Source: an uncultured Clostridia bacterium (GTDB lineage Bacteria; Bacillota; Clostridia; Christensenellales; UBA1242). Taken from it: a stretch of 64,000 nucleotides of DNA. Positions 36,184 through 45,364 of the stretch are shown in pieces. Location: the NCBI GenBank assembly GCA_934746645.1, contig CAKVFE010000001.1, forward strand, positions 558,001-622,000, read 5' to 3'. The notes under the pieces are model-generated. The model saw only the letters and a list, made by a program, of their open reading frames with translations, had not been told where the DNA came from and made no database searches. The translations under genes were made by a program, and so were the position numbers. Within the stretch, counting starts at the first letter, position 1. Every line of letters starts with the position of its first letter.

Positions 36184-36807
36184 TTATTTTGTTTTTTCTA
36201 ATCTGTTATATTTTTCCATTAGAATTTTATTTTCAATTTTCTTTTGGTCTATTATTTTTTGAGTTTCTTCATCTCTTACTTCTCTTGGAATCATCATTTC
36301 ATAAAACTCTGGACCTTTTTTAGAGAATGCAAAGACCATTCTAGTTACAAGACCAAATGACGCACCACTATGACCTTGTTCTTCAATAATTTCTTTTGCC
36401 TTTCTCATATCAGGTACATTTTCCAAAGCTTCCATAATTTCTATTGTATCTTCTACTTCCAATCCTTTATACAAACCTTTAGCTCTTTTACTTACACAAC
36501 TTGCCCATTCTGCTTGTCTTTCAGGATAAATAAGTTTGTTTCCTCTTTCAATCCATTGTGGAACTTTTTCCAATGCTTCTTGAGTTTCTTTTTCATCTCT
36601 TATTTTCATTTCTTCAGCTTTTTTATCAAATTCTGCTTTTGTACAACCCATTACAGCTTGATAAGCAGAATCCATTGTAACTGTTTCAGAATCAAAAATA
36701 TGTCCATTAAAATTACAAGTAGCCTTTATACCCATATCGTGTAAAGATATTAATTTTTCTACAGTTTCATCTAATGTGTTTCTTGGTTTAATTTCGCCTA
36801 AATCCAT
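36184..36807 (-). CDS. Hypothetical soluble protein, 207 aa
   Basis: Not recognised with certainty. It is a highly charged, helical protein without signal peptide or membrane helices. Distinct features are 'KATCNFNGHIFDSETVTMDSAY' near residue 33 and 'EQGHSGASFGLVTRMVFAFSKKGPEF' near residue 143. AGGAGGAAAAT precedes the ATG. No neighbour suggests a role. Confidence 0.55.
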   Translation of the reverse strand: MDLGEIKPRNTLDETVEKLISLHDMGIKATCNFNGHIFDSETVTMDSAYQAVMGCTKAEFDKKAEEMKIRDEKETQEALEKVPQWIERGNKLIYPERQAEWASCVSKRAKGLYKGLEVEDTIEIMEALENVPDMRKAKEIIEEQGHSGASFGLVTRMVFAFSKKGPEFYEMMIPREVRDEETQKIIDQKKIENKILMEKYNRLEKTK

Positions 36808-36884
36808 ATTTTCCTCCTACATATTTCCTATTATAATTATTATATCATTAAATACATCAAAATTCAATACCCATATTGATATCT

Positions 36885-37658
36885 TTATATCTTCAAAATG
36901 TTGCGTATAGCATACACAATGCCATTTTCGTCCAATGGCAATGTAACATATTGTGCTAGTTTTTGTATTTCTGGTTTTGCATTACCCATAGCTATAGATA
37001 TATCTGTATTTTCAAACATTGCTATATCATTGTTGGAGTCGCCAACAGATACTGTCTTATAATTAGGATAAATACTTTTCAAATACTGGATTGCTTGATT
37101 TTTAGATACTCCCTTATATGTCACATCAAAATACCCACCCGGCATTTGGTAAAAATCACAATTAGGATAAATTGTATTTGCATTTTCAAACACATTACCT
37201 TCTACCCACAACTGAAAAACATTGCCGTGACTTATATCATATTCCAATTCGTTTTCGTCTACCAATATTGCTTTGTGTCTTTCCATAAATTGTTCGTCAT
37301 TGATAGTTGTTTTTGCACCATAAGCATATTTGTAGTGCCACTTCAAATTGTGTTCTTTAACATATTTAACTATATTTCTTGTGTCGTTGATATCAAGAGT
37401 TTTTCCTATAATTGTACTATTGCCTTTTGCGTCTGTGACTACACTACCAAATAATGTAGCATAGTACATAAAGTGCTCACTACCTTTCAATATTGTTACA
37501 GTAGTAAGTGGTCTACCTGTAGCAATAACTGGTATATGTCCTTCACTTTTTATACGGTCTATTTCGTCAATGATAGATTGTGAAATTTCTCTTTTACCAA
37601 TATTAACAAGTGTGCCGTCTACATCAAAAAATATAATATATTTGTCTTTATTATTCAT
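36885..37658 (-). CDS. HAD-superfamily (Cof-type) phosphatase
   Basis: 257 residues. Motif I 'FFDVDGTLV' with catalytic Asp pair, motif II 'IATGRP', and motif III/IV with a Lys in 'GVSKNQAIQYL' and 'VGDSNNDIAMFENTDISIAMGN'. This is the Cof/IIB layout with a C2 cap (about 80-185). Such enzymes dephosphorylate sugar phosphates or nucleotides. AAGGAT is the ribosome site. Substrate unknown. Confidence 0.85.
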   Translation of the reverse strand: MNNKDKYIIFFDVDGTLVNIGKREISQSIIDEIDRIKSEGHIPVIATGRPLTTVTILKGSEHFMYYATLFGSVVTDAKGNSTIIGKTLDINDTRNIVKYVKEHNLKWHYKYAYGAKTTINDEQFMERHKAILVDENELEYDISHGNVFQLWVEGNVFENANTIYPNCDFYQMPGGYFDVTYKGVSKNQAIQYLKSIYPNYKTVSVGDSNNDIAMFENTDISIAMGNAKPEIQKLAQYVTLPLDENGIVYAIRNILKI

Positions 37659-37749
37659 ATTTTATCCTTAAATTTTTTATAAGTACATTATATCAAATTT
37701 AATGTATCTACACCAACAAATACAGATATTATTAGGTCTTAAATTAAAT

Positions 37750-37782
37750 AAAAAAGATTGGAAGTTATATCCAATCTTTTAT
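37750..37782 (-). terminator. Terminator of the ABC-2 exporter operon
   Basis: AAAGATTGGA pairs with TCCAATCTTT around 37754-37779, with A's on the left (T's on the minus strand). Confidence 0.75.
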
Positions 37783-37842
37783 TATATATATAATATATAT
37801 TATACATTTATAAATAACATATTATATACCACAACTATTTTT

Positions 37843-39393
37843 TTATAGTGGTAGGTCTTTCTTGTCAAATTTGATAACACCAATAGTATATGTTGCAATA
37901 GCAATAACTAATAGTATAGCAAATTTCCATAGATAGCATAAGTTGCCACCGATAATTGAAGTTGCGTCAAACAAACTAATAATTGATACATAGTTAAAGT
38001 ATTTCATAGCGTCAATACGGATAGCACTTGGGATTACATCACTACCAAACAATCCCAAAATTGTAGCAACTAAGAAGAACATTGTTAATCCGCCACCACA
38101 AGACATAGACATTTTGCTTCTATTAAACCAGCTAGATGCTAAGAAACAAATACCAGATACTGCAAGCATTGTTATAAATGCACCTAAGTTAAGCAATAAG
38201 ATTTCGCCATATCCAATAGTGATTTCGGAAGAATTAACAATAGCCAAACATACTACACTTGTTAAAGTTGTCATTGCAAACATAACAAACAATGAAGTTA
38301 CTAAATAACAAATTTGGGTAAGAGTTACTGTGCGTCTTTTTGTTGGAGTACTTAGTACATAAGCCATTGAGCCAGAATCTACTTGACCTGCGATAAGGTT
38401 GTTGGCTGTCATAATAACAAATATCATTGGCAACAACAATCCAGCAATACGGAAGAATATAGAACCAATAACCAATCCATAAACATCCATATCTTTTATT
38501 TCGCTAAGTGCGTCACAAACTTTTTGTGGAAGTTCGTCAACCAAAGCTTTAGAATTTTCACTAATAATTGTAGCTTTGTATGCTTCTACTTCAGCATTGA
38601 TTTGGTCTTGGGTATATGTAGGGTTAAGTTCTTTAATTTGATTTTCTTTTACAGATACTTGTGCTCTAAATGTTACTATAGCAGTATAAGATTTTTCATT
38701 GATACTTTCTTTAGTAAAATATGTAGCAACTTCTATAGTTCTGCCTTCATAGTCAATACTTTGACCATAGAATAATTCTTGCATAACATTAGGGATATAG
38801 CTTGTTGCGTATTCGGTAACATCTACATCACCAGATGCTTGTTTGGTTTGGATATAACTATTAATTGCTGTAGTTATAAATTGTTTTGCTTGATTAGCTG
38901 TATCTTCGCCTTGTTCGGTTTTGATTTGGTCATAAATATTGTCAGCTATAGCATTAAGCACATAGTTGGATACAGCTGTAGTAGAATAGTCACTACCTTG
39001 TGCTAGATAAAAATCTATTGTGCTATTGATAGCTGTTGTTTCAGCATCAGTCTTGCCATAAGCTATCATTGCTCTAGCTTCAGCGTCAGTCTTGCCACTA
39101 GCAATAAGTCCTTGATAAGCATTGATAATGTTTACCATTGAATTGTAATTGCTTTCATAATTGGTTAATGCTTTGTCTGTAAGATTGAAGTATGTCATTG
39201 ATTGACTTTGAATTGTGCTTTCAATAGCATCACTTACAAACATATCTGTCATACTGTTACGGATTTCGTTGACATTAAGATTGCCAAGTACACAAATAAT
39301 GATTGCCAACATAAAACAAGTAATTGTAGTTACGAATGTCCATATACCAGCATTGGCTTTACACGATTGTTTAAATAATGGTCTACTAATCAT
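37843..39393 (-). CDS. ABC-2 type permease
   Basis: 516 residues. Helix 1 at about 19-42, then a ~270-residue extracytoplasmic loop (Ala/Thr/Tyr/Gln rich), then five helices from about residue 310 to the end, including 'ANNLIAGQVDSGSMAYVLSTPTKR', the typical ABC-2 amphipathic loop. Its start overlaps the upstream ATPase gene by 8 nt. With the two ATPases it forms an exporter; the pattern matches YhaQ/BcrA-type multi-ATPase exporters. Last gene of the three-gene operon. Confidence 0.8.
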   Translation of the reverse strand: MISRPLFKQSCKANAGIWTFVTTITCFMLAIIICVLGNLNVNEIRNSMTDMFVSDAIESTIQSQSMTYFNLTDKALTNYESNYNSMVNIINAYQGLIASGKTDAEARAMIAYGKTDAETTAINSTIDFYLAQGSDYSTTAVSNYVLNAIADNIYDQIKTEQGEDTANQAKQFITTAINSYIQTKQASGDVDVTEYATSYIPNVMQELFYGQSIDYEGRTIEVATYFTKESINEKSYTAIVTFRAQVSVKENQIKELNPTYTQDQINAEVEAYKATIISENSKALVDELPQKVCDALSEIKDMDVYGLVIGSIFFRIAGLLLPMIFVIMTANNLIAGQVDSGSMAYVLSTPTKRRTVTLTQICYLVTSLFVMFAMTTLTSVVCLAIVNSSEITIGYGEILLLNLGAFITMLAVSGICFLASSWFNRSKMSMSCGGGLTMFFLVATILGLFGSDVIPSAIRIDAMKYFNYVSIISLFDATSIIGGNLCYLWKFAILLVIAIATYTIGVIKFDKKDLPL

Positions 39394-40297
39394 TTTTATT
39401 CTCCTTTTGATTTTTTATTACTTCATTAAAATGTTTTTCAAGAGTATACTTAACTTCTGCCATAAACTTTACATCAAACATTGTTAAATCCTTAAACAAT
39501 TTGTTGATGTCTTTTTTATCCACAGAAACTGTTACTTGGCTATATTGTTTTTGATCTCTTATTATCTTATATCCAAGTTTTTTAAAATCTTCATAGTCTT
39601 GTTTTTTACTAAACTCAATTTTGTAATCAGATACTGGTCTATTGTGTATTTCGTCCATAACAGCGACATCTACAATATGACCTTGATTGATAAGTGCAAC
39701 TCTATCGCAAGTATGCTCTAGTTCTTCGTACAAGTGCGAACTTATAAGTATTGTTTTGCCTTTCTCTTTTTCTTTACTAATAATATCTAGAAAAGACACT
39801 CTCATAAGTGGGTCTAGTCCTGTAGTTGGTTCGTCCAAAATGATAATATCTGGATTGGCCATAAGTGCTACAACTATCGCTGTCTTTTGTTTCATACCTT
39901 TACTCATACGCTTTAAGTTGGCACTTGGGTCAAGTTGAAGTTTTTCTATAAGATAATTGGCATAAGTCATATCTTTAAGTCCTAAAAACTCAGCTTGTGA
40001 TTTAATAAATTCGGTACCAGTCTTTAAATCTGGAAAAGCTATTTCGCCCGGTACATATCCAATATATTTTTTTGTCTTTTCACTATCAGTCCAACTATCC
40101 ATACCATATATTGTTATTTTGCCTTTATCAGGTTTTAAAAACCCCATAATATTGCGGATAGTGGTTGTTTTGCCTGCACCATTAGAACCTACAAAACCTA
40201 ACATTTCGCCTTTATAGATATCTAAGTTGATATCAAAGACACCACGGTTGTCGCCATAATCTTTAGTTAAATCTTTTATCTCTATAACTTTTTCCAT
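39386..40297 (-). CDS. ABC transporter ATP-binding protein (second ATPase)
   Basis: 303 residues. Walker A 'GSNGAGKTT' near residue 38, signature 'MSKGMKQKTAIVVALM' (degenerate LSGGQ), Walker B 'IIILDEPTTGLDPL'. C-terminal ~75 residues form a DUF4162-like tail found in drug/bacteriocin exporter ATPases. TAG stop. The gene begins at the A of the upstream stop codon (TAATG), so the two ATPases are translationally coupled. Confidence 0.87.
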   Translation of the reverse strand: MEKVIEIKDLTKDYGDNRGVFDINLDIYKGEMLGFVGSNGAGKTTTIRNIMGFLKPDKGKITIYGMDSWTDSEKTKKYIGYVPGEIAFPDLKTGTEFIKSQAEFLGLKDMTYANYLIEKLQLDPSANLKRMSKGMKQKTAIVVALMANPDIIILDEPTTGLDPLMRVSFLDIISKEKEKGKTILISSHLYEELEHTCDRVALINQGHIVDVAVMDEIHNRPVSDYKIEFSKKQDYEDFKKLGYKIIRDQKQYSQVTVSVDKKDINKLFKDLTMFDVKFMAEVKYTLEKHFNEVIKNQKENKND

Positions 40298-41217
40298 TAC
40301 AACGCACCTCCAAAATCTTTGTCTTCTTTATAATACTTCATAAAGTAATCTTCCAATGTTTCTTTTAGATGTTCAAAACCTACAACATTGGACTTTGACA
40401 AAGCAAGTATAAGTTCGTTGATGTTTTTGTCGTCAACATTAATAAGTGTTTGATTGTCGCTATGTTTTACAATAGTAAAGTTTTTATTGTCCTTATTATC
40501 ATTATCAAACTTTTCACTATCTTCAACACTAGCAAAATCAACCAAATAGTTTTTATTATTGTTGTGTTTTAAATCGTCAGCTATAAACTCCGAAACTATC
40601 TTTCCGTCTTTAATAATAGCTATACGATCACAAGTTGCATCAACTTCGCTAAAAATGTGACTGGACAACAATATTGTTTTGCCACGCTTTTTCTCTTCTT
40701 TTATAAACTCAATAAATACTTGTTGCATCTTTAAATCTAGTCCACTTGTTGGCTCATCTAAGATAAGTATGTCAGGGTCATTCATAAATGCAGTTACTAC
40801 TGCAAGTTTTCTTTTTATTCCCAAACTCATACGCTTAGTATCTCCACTAGGGTCTAGCTCGAAAAGTTGTAACAAATGATTAAGCCATGTGTCGTCTGTA
40901 ACATGTTTAAGTTTTTTCATCATATCCAAAAACTCATATCCATTAAGACCTTCTGGCAATGCAATTTCGCCCGGTAGATATCCTACCTTATCCATAAACT
41001 TGTCATAGTTGTCAAAACTATCCATACCAAGTATTTTTGTTTTTCCACTATCTGGACGGCTAAATCCCATTAGATGTCTTATGGTTGTAGATTTACCAGC
41101 ACCATTTGGACCTAAAAATCCGTATACTTCGCCAGCATTGATACTAAAAGATATATCAAAAACGCCACGGCCATGACCATAATCTTTTGTAAAATGTTCT
41201 ACTTCAATTTTTGCCAT
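40297..41217 (-). CDS. ABC transporter ATP-binding protein (first ATPase)
   Basis: 306 residues from ATG 41217, 5 nt after GGGAGGAAA. An in-frame ATG 45 nt upstream has no site. Walker A 'GPNGAGKST', signature 'MSLGIKRKLAVVTAFM' and Walker B 'ILILDEPTSGLDL'. It is closely related in layout to the second ATPase, and the pair probably forms a heterodimer for the ABC-2 permease. First gene of the operon that starts at a promoter overlapped by an inverted repeat, opposite a TetR-type regulator. Confidence 0.87.
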   Translation of the reverse strand: MAKIEVEHFTKDYGHGRGVFDISFSINAGEVYGFLGPNGAGKSTTIRHLMGFSRPDSGKTKILGMDSFDNYDKFMDKVGYLPGEIALPEGLNGYEFLDMMKKLKHVTDDTWLNHLLQLFELDPSGDTKRMSLGIKRKLAVVTAFMNDPDILILDEPTSGLDLKMQQVFIEFIKEEKKRGKTILLSSHIFSEVDATCDRIAIIKDGKIVSEFIADDLKHNNNKNYLVDFASVEDSEKFDNDNKDNKNFTIVKHSDNQTLINVDDKNINELILALSKSNVVGFEHLKETLEDYFMKYYKEDKDFGGAL

Positions 41218-41239
41218 TCTTTCCTCCCATAAATAATAG

Positions 41240-41298
41240 ACAGATGTATATTTTCTTGACATCTGTGGTATTATATGATAACTTTATAAAAAATTCAA
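41240..41298 (-). promoter_or_regulatory. ABC operon promoter with putative TetR operator
   Basis: Minus strand: TTGAAT (41298-41293), 17-nt spacer and TATAAT (41275-41270). An inverted repeat ACAGATGT-11 nt-ACATCTGT (41240-41266) starts at the -10 edge and covers the expected start site, as a repressor site would. Related ACA-N2/3-TGT palindromes (ACAACTTGT near 41316, ACAATTTGT near 41349) lie toward the TetR gene. Confidence 0.55.
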
Positions 41299-41374
41299 CA
41301 AAGTTATTTTACTGGACAACTTGTATTGTAAGATATTTTACACTTTTGACAATTTGTCTAAAAAAGGAGTTATT

Positions 41375-41962
41375 ATGGACGACTACAAAGAAGACCTACG
41401 AATAGTCAGAACTAGAGTTTTACTATCAAAAGCATTGTTTGAATTGCTTGAAACTACCCCTTTTGAAAAGATAAGCGTTATGGATATATGTGAAAAAGCT
41501 ATGGTACACAGAGCAACTTTTTACAACCATTTTACCGACAAAGAAGATTTGCTAGAATACAGCATTGACGAAATAAAAGAATCATTGTTTAATGCGACAG
41601 TAAAAAAAGAAACATATACTACTTCTAAAGAAATGTATATGTCACTAATATCTAAAGTTATAGACTTCGTTGATGAAAACAGAAAACAATTTTTGCTTAT
41701 CCTTAACATAAACAGCTTTGAAAAAATAACTGGATTGTTGCTTACTACCATTAAGCGTAGTATAAGATATCTTACAAGCAAAAACCAGTATAAAGAAACT
41801 TATACTCTACCTACCAATGTCATAATTGACTTTTTAAGTGGTGGCATAACCAACTTAGGTCTTAACTGGTTGCAAGCAAGCAACCCTTGCAGTAAAGAAG
41901 AATTGATTGGATATTTTGATATTTTGCTCAACGAAAAAGTATACATAAAAAATCCACAATAA
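41375..41962 (+). CDS. TetR-family transcriptional regulator
   Basis: 195 residues from ATG 41375 after AAAAAGGAG. An N-terminal helix-turn-helix is clear: 'ISVMDICEKAMVHRATFYNHFTDKEDLLEY' spans about residues 31-60. The C-terminal ligand-binding region carries a TetR_C-type 'DFLSGGITNLGLNWL' helix. It is divergent from the two-ATPase ABC-2 exporter, so it very likely represses that operon and itself, with a substrate of the exporter as possible inducer. A terminator follows. Confidence 0.85.
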   Translation: MDDYKEDLRIVRTRVLLSKALFELLETTPFEKISVMDICEKAMVHRATFYNHFTDKEDLLEYSIDEIKESLFNATVKKETYTTSKEMYMSLISKVIDFVDENRKQFLLILNINSFEKITGLLLTTIKRSIRYLTSKNQYKETYTLPTNVIIDFLSGGITNLGLNWLQASNPCSKEELIGYFDILLNEKVYIKNPQ

Positions 41963-41970
41963 AGATACCA

Positions 41971-42026
41971 ATAAGTCACATAGTAAATATATTATTTATA
42001 TATATTTTATGTGGCTTATTTTTTCT
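41971..42026 (+). terminator. Intrinsic terminator of the TetR gene
   Basis: ATAAGTCACAT (41971-41981) pairs with ATGTGGCTTAT (one G-U), followed by T's. The loop is long (~27 nt). Confidence 0.65.
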
Positions 42027-42131
42027 TTATTTTTAGTCAAAAAGTACAACAAAAACACGATTATAAATATTTTACAATAGTTAAAAAATGTGTTAAAACA
42101 ACAATAGATAAATCAATAAAGGAGGAACTTT

Positions 42132-43307
42132 ATGAAAAAATTATTGGGAGTGTTGTGTTCGGTTACTCTAGTACTTGCTTGCACATTTACACTTTTTGGT
42201 TGTAAAGAAAAGACCAAAAACACTGTAATGAATGTATCTCTAAACCCAGAAGTCGAATTTATACTAGACAAAGACAATAAAGTTGTTAGTGTAAATGCTC
42301 TTAATGAAGAAGGCAACTTGGTTATCAACGGTCAAGCATTTGTTGGCAAATCTAGTGATGAAGCTGTAAAGATGTTTGTACAAGTTAGTAAAGATACAGG
42401 ATTCTTGGTTACTGGTAGCGTAAGTGACGGTCAAAACGAAATCAATATTTCATTGTCAGGTGACGCTAAAAAGGCTAAAGAAATCTACAACAGTGCAAAA
42501 GCAACTGTAGATAGTTATTTAGAAGAAAGTGGTATTACTGCTTCAATCAAAAAAGCAAGTGACCTAACTAAAGAATATCTACAAGAACAAGTTAAGGAAT
42601 GTGAGAAATATCTTTCTGATTCAGAAATCAAAAATATGTCTTACGAACAACTTTTAGAAACTCTAAAACAATCTAGAGAAGAAACAAAAGAATATGTAAG
42701 TCAAGAACTTAAAGAAGCTTATTATCAAGCTAAAAACAACACTTACATTCAAGCAGAACTAGAATATGCAAAATCTCAAATGAATGTTATTAGTCAAGGC
42801 GTATTTGATGTTGTACTAAAAACATATCAAGGTGCTTGCACAGAACTAGAAAATGCTAGACAAAGATATTTTGTAAGTGAAGATAGTCTTTATCAAAAAG
42901 CTCTAGCTACTCTAAGAGAAAAGAAAGTTGAATATCTTAACTATCGTAACTATGTAGCTGGACTTACTAAAAGTCAAATCACTACAACAATCAACACAAC
43001 TCTAGACAATCTAAAAACTGTTTTGGATAGTGCAGAACAATCTTTAAACAGCGTATATGAGAGTTGTCTACAAAGCATTAAAGCTACCGAAACAGCTTTA
43101 ACAACTGCTTATACTAGTGTTATGAACACACTTCAACAACTTGGCGTAGATTTAAGCAAAATGGGTGAAGAATTGACAACAAGTGTTGATACAGCTATCA
43201 ACCAATTTAAGTCAACTTTTGTAAGCACTTACGAAACTTCTATCAACAACGCTAAAACTGATTGGAACAATATGAAAACTCAATTGGAAGCTGGTTATAA
43301 CGCATAA
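42132..43307 (+). CDS. Lipoprotein with RsgI-middle-like domain and coiled coil
   Basis: 391 residues. Signal peptide with lipobox LFGC (Cys24). Residues about 33-105 read 'VSLNPEVEFILDKDNKVVSVNALNEEGNLV', matching the middle domain of RsgI-type anti-sigma factors ('NPs.e...n....V..v.a.N.dG'). The remainder (about 115-390) is a long alpha-helical/coiled-coil region rich in Ala, Glu and Thr. Here the RsgI-like domain is on a lipoprotein without the cytoplasmic sigma-binding segment, so it may be a surface sensor or structural protein. AAAGGAGGAAC is a very strong site. Confidence 0.65.
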   Translation: MKKLLGVLCSVTLVLACTFTLFGCKEKTKNTVMNVSLNPEVEFILDKDNKVVSVNALNEEGNLVINGQAFVGKSSDEAVKMFVQVSKDTGFLVTGSVSDGQNEINISLSGDAKKAKEIYNSAKATVDSYLEESGITASIKKASDLTKEYLQEQVKECEKYLSDSEIKNMSYEQLLETLKQSREETKEYVSQELKEAYYQAKNNTYIQAELEYAKSQMNVISQGVFDVVLKTYQGACTELENARQRYFVSEDSLYQKALATLREKKVEYLNYRNYVAGLTKSQITTTINTTLDNLKTVLDSAEQSLNSVYESCLQSIKATETALTTAYTSVMNTLQQLGVDLSKMGEELTTSVDTAINQFKSTFVSTYETSINNAKTDWNNMKTQLEAGYNA

Positions 43308-43314
43308 GTGTTAA

Positions 43315-43350
43315 TAAAAAAGGCACAAGATAAACTTGTGTCTTTTTTTA
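43315..43350 (+). terminator. Intrinsic terminator
   Basis: GGCACAAG pairs with CTTGTGTC, followed by a T-run. T-rich DNA without a credible gene continues to 43560. Confidence 0.8.
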
Positions 43351-43561
43351 TTTTTCTTATGGTTGTTTTATATTCATTATTTAATATTTGTTATTTTTTA
43401 TCTTGTTAATTTTTTATTAAAGATAAAATTTGTATTTAGTCAATTTTATGTTTTTATCTTTGTGTATTTTTTATATTTACTTACTTATGTATTCCGTTAT
43501 CTTACAATTAAGATATTAAAAGACAACAAAAATATTATTTTATTACACAAGACTACATTAC

Positions 43562-43867
43562 TTATTTTTTACCAATAAGTCTATTGCTTTCTTCTACACC
43601 TTTATTAAAGTTTTCATAACTTTGTGGGTCAAGATAGAAAAGCATATTCATAAGTTGACCGACATGTACCTGCTCTTCACTTCTTATATCTTCCCAAGTT
43701 GCTTTCAATGTAGGATTGGTAGTCATATTGATATGTGCTGTATAATGATTGATTGCGTCAAGTTCGCCCATAATATCTTGTCTAAGATTATCTAGTGTTT
43801 GATAGTCTACAGTACTGTTGTTGGGCATACCATTGGTTTTTGTTGTGTATCCAAATAAATTTTGCAT
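43562..43867 (-). CDS. Encapsulated-ferritin-like (half-ferritin) protein
   Basis: 101 residues, helical. The pattern 'RQDIMGELDAINHYTAH' then 'DIRSEEQVHVGQLMNML' places E35, E65 and H68 with spacings of 30 and 3. That is the same spacing as the ferroxidase ligands of encapsulated ferritins, which assemble two-helix subunits into an active dimer. The length also fits that family. No encapsulin shell gene is in the window. It could instead be a short rubrerythrin-like iron protein. AAGGAGG precedes the ATG. Single gene. Confidence 0.6.
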   Translation of the reverse strand: MQNLFGYTTKTNGMPNNSTVDYQTLDNLRQDIMGELDAINHYTAHINMTTNPTLKATWEDIRSEEQVHVGQLMNMLFYLDPQSYENFNKGVEESNRLIGKK

Positions 43868-43991
43868 ATAGCCTCCTTTATGGTGTTATATATGAATCAA
43901 ACAAAATTTTTGTTAATAGCAAAATTTTTTATTAACAATCTTCAATTTTGTGTTATTATAAGTTCTATACAAAAGAACTTATGGAGTTAAT

Positions 43992-44630
43992 ATGAAAGCT
44001 ATAATATTTGATTTTGATGACACATTATACAATGGAACTGTATGGAATAATTGGCCAAAATATATGCACAAATTTTTGGCAGAACTTTTTGGTGGACAAG
44101 AAAGAGCCAACCAATTTATAACCAAATATCATTTTGATACTCTACCATTTATAGGTCAATCTGTTGCTAGTGCATTGATTAAAGAGTTAGGAAGTGCAGA
44201 AAGTTTTGTAAAGTATCAATCAGACAATGTATACCCACTTGAAGCTCCTAACCTACGCTTTATAGATGGCGACTTTTTAAAAGACCTAAAAAAAGATTAT
44301 CATCTATACATACTTAGCAACTCTCCAGTACGATATGTAAGACAACATTTGGCTGAAGGCAATATTGACGAAAACATATTTGATGGTATTTTTACCAACT
44401 CATTTGAAGTAGAAGATATATCAAAATATTCACAATACCAACACATACTAAAACTAGAAAATGTTAGTCCTAACCAAATAATAGCTGTAGGCGACAACTA
44501 CACCAACGACATTGTTCCTGCACTTAAACTTGGACTTAACGGATATCACGCACCTACACTAGAAATGGTGTACAATCTTAGAAATGTCATTAATGATATT
44601 GAAGATGACAGCCAACAACTTAAAGCATAA
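43992..44630 (+). CDS. HAD-superfamily hydrolase
   Basis: 212 residues. 'IFDFDDTLYNG' (motif I), 'ILSNSPVRYV' (motif II), Lys in 'SKYSQY' region and 'VGDNYTNDIVPALKLGLNGY' (motif III/IV). A small helical cap separates motifs I and II. Probably a nucleotidase or sugar phosphatase. TGGAG precedes the ATG. The next gene starts 12 nt after its stop, so the two are co-transcribed. Confidence 0.8.
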   Translation: MKAIIFDFDDTLYNGTVWNNWPKYMHKFLAELFGGQERANQFITKYHFDTLPFIGQSVASALIKELGSAESFVKYQSDNVYPLEAPNLRFIDGDFLKDLKKDYHLYILSNSPVRYVRQHLAEGNIDENIFDGIFTNSFEVEDISKYSQYQHILKLENVSPNQIIAVGDNYTNDIVPALKLGLNGYHAPTLEMVYNLRNVINDIEDDSQQLKA

Positions 44631-44642
44631 GAGAATAATTGA

Positions 44643-45155
44643 ATGATTATAATAAGAGAATTAAAACCTAACTTAATAGACCAAAATCTAAAAGAAATGT
44701 TGGACGAAATACCAAAAGTAGATGAATTTTTACAAACCAACGACTACAATGGAAAATCTATAGACGAAATAAAATCAATGGTAGAACAATCCATAAATAA
44801 AAAAGTAGATAATGATGATGAAGATGTACCACAAAAGACTTTTGTGATATATGAAGATACCCTTCCTATTGGACTTGGTGGTGTCCGACTAACAATGACT
44901 CCTTTTTGGTTAAAACACGGTGGACATTTATGGTACAAAATAAGACCAACAAAAAGAAGACTTGGATATGCTACAAAACTTACAGACTTTTTAGTATACT
45001 ATCTTTCTTCTCAAGGTATACACACCATATACGCTCAATGCAACATAGACAATATTGGGTCACAAAAAGTACTTACCAACAACCACTTTGTAAAGTACGA
45101 CAATCCTCTATGTCCAGACTGGGCTGATACACTATTTTATAAAAAAGAAGTGTAA
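44643..45155 (+). CDS. GNAT acetyltransferase
   Basis: 170 residues. Motif A 'YKIRPTKRRLGYATKL' (basic, R-x-x-G-x-A) followed by 'AQCNIDNIGSQKVLTNNHF' fits the GNAT fold. The first ~65 residues are helical and acidic, with the usual beta strands 'FVIYEDTLPIGLGGVRL' in between. It follows the HAD gene by 12 nt. AGAGAAT is a modest ribosome site. Substrate unknown. Confidence 0.78.
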   Translation: MIIIRELKPNLIDQNLKEMLDEIPKVDEFLQTNDYNGKSIDEIKSMVEQSINKKVDNDDEDVPQKTFVIYEDTLPIGLGGVRLTMTPFWLKHGGHLWYKIRPTKRRLGYATKLTDFLVYYLSSQGIHTIYAQCNIDNIGSQKVLTNNHFVKYDNPLCPDWADTLFYKKEV

Positions 45156-45276
45156 ATAAGATACCAATACTTTTAAAAGATAAATAAAGATAAATTATAA
45201 ATAATTAAATACTAACCATTAAAAATAAATTATAAATGCCAACAATTTAAAATAAATAAATTATAAAAATGGATAA

Positions 45277-45320
45277 TAAAAAAATCACTAAGAAATATTA
45301 ACTTAGTGATTTTTATTTTT
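45277..45320. terminator. Bidirectional intrinsic terminator
   Basis: AAATCACTAAG (45282-45292) pairs with CTTAGTGATTT; A- and T-runs flank it between convergent genes. Confidence 0.75.
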
Positions 45321-45364
45321 GTTGTTTATATACAATCTATACTACAACTTAAACTTAACAATAG

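Noticed and set aside
42011..42205. A frame overlapping the start of the RsgI-like lipoprotein
   Set aside because: It runs through the TetR terminator and the strong ribosome site of the lipoprotein gene in another frame.
43336..43578. An 80-codon frame rich in Phe, Tyr, Leu
   Set aside because: T-rich intergenic DNA, no ribosome site, and it overlaps the end of the ferritin-like gene.
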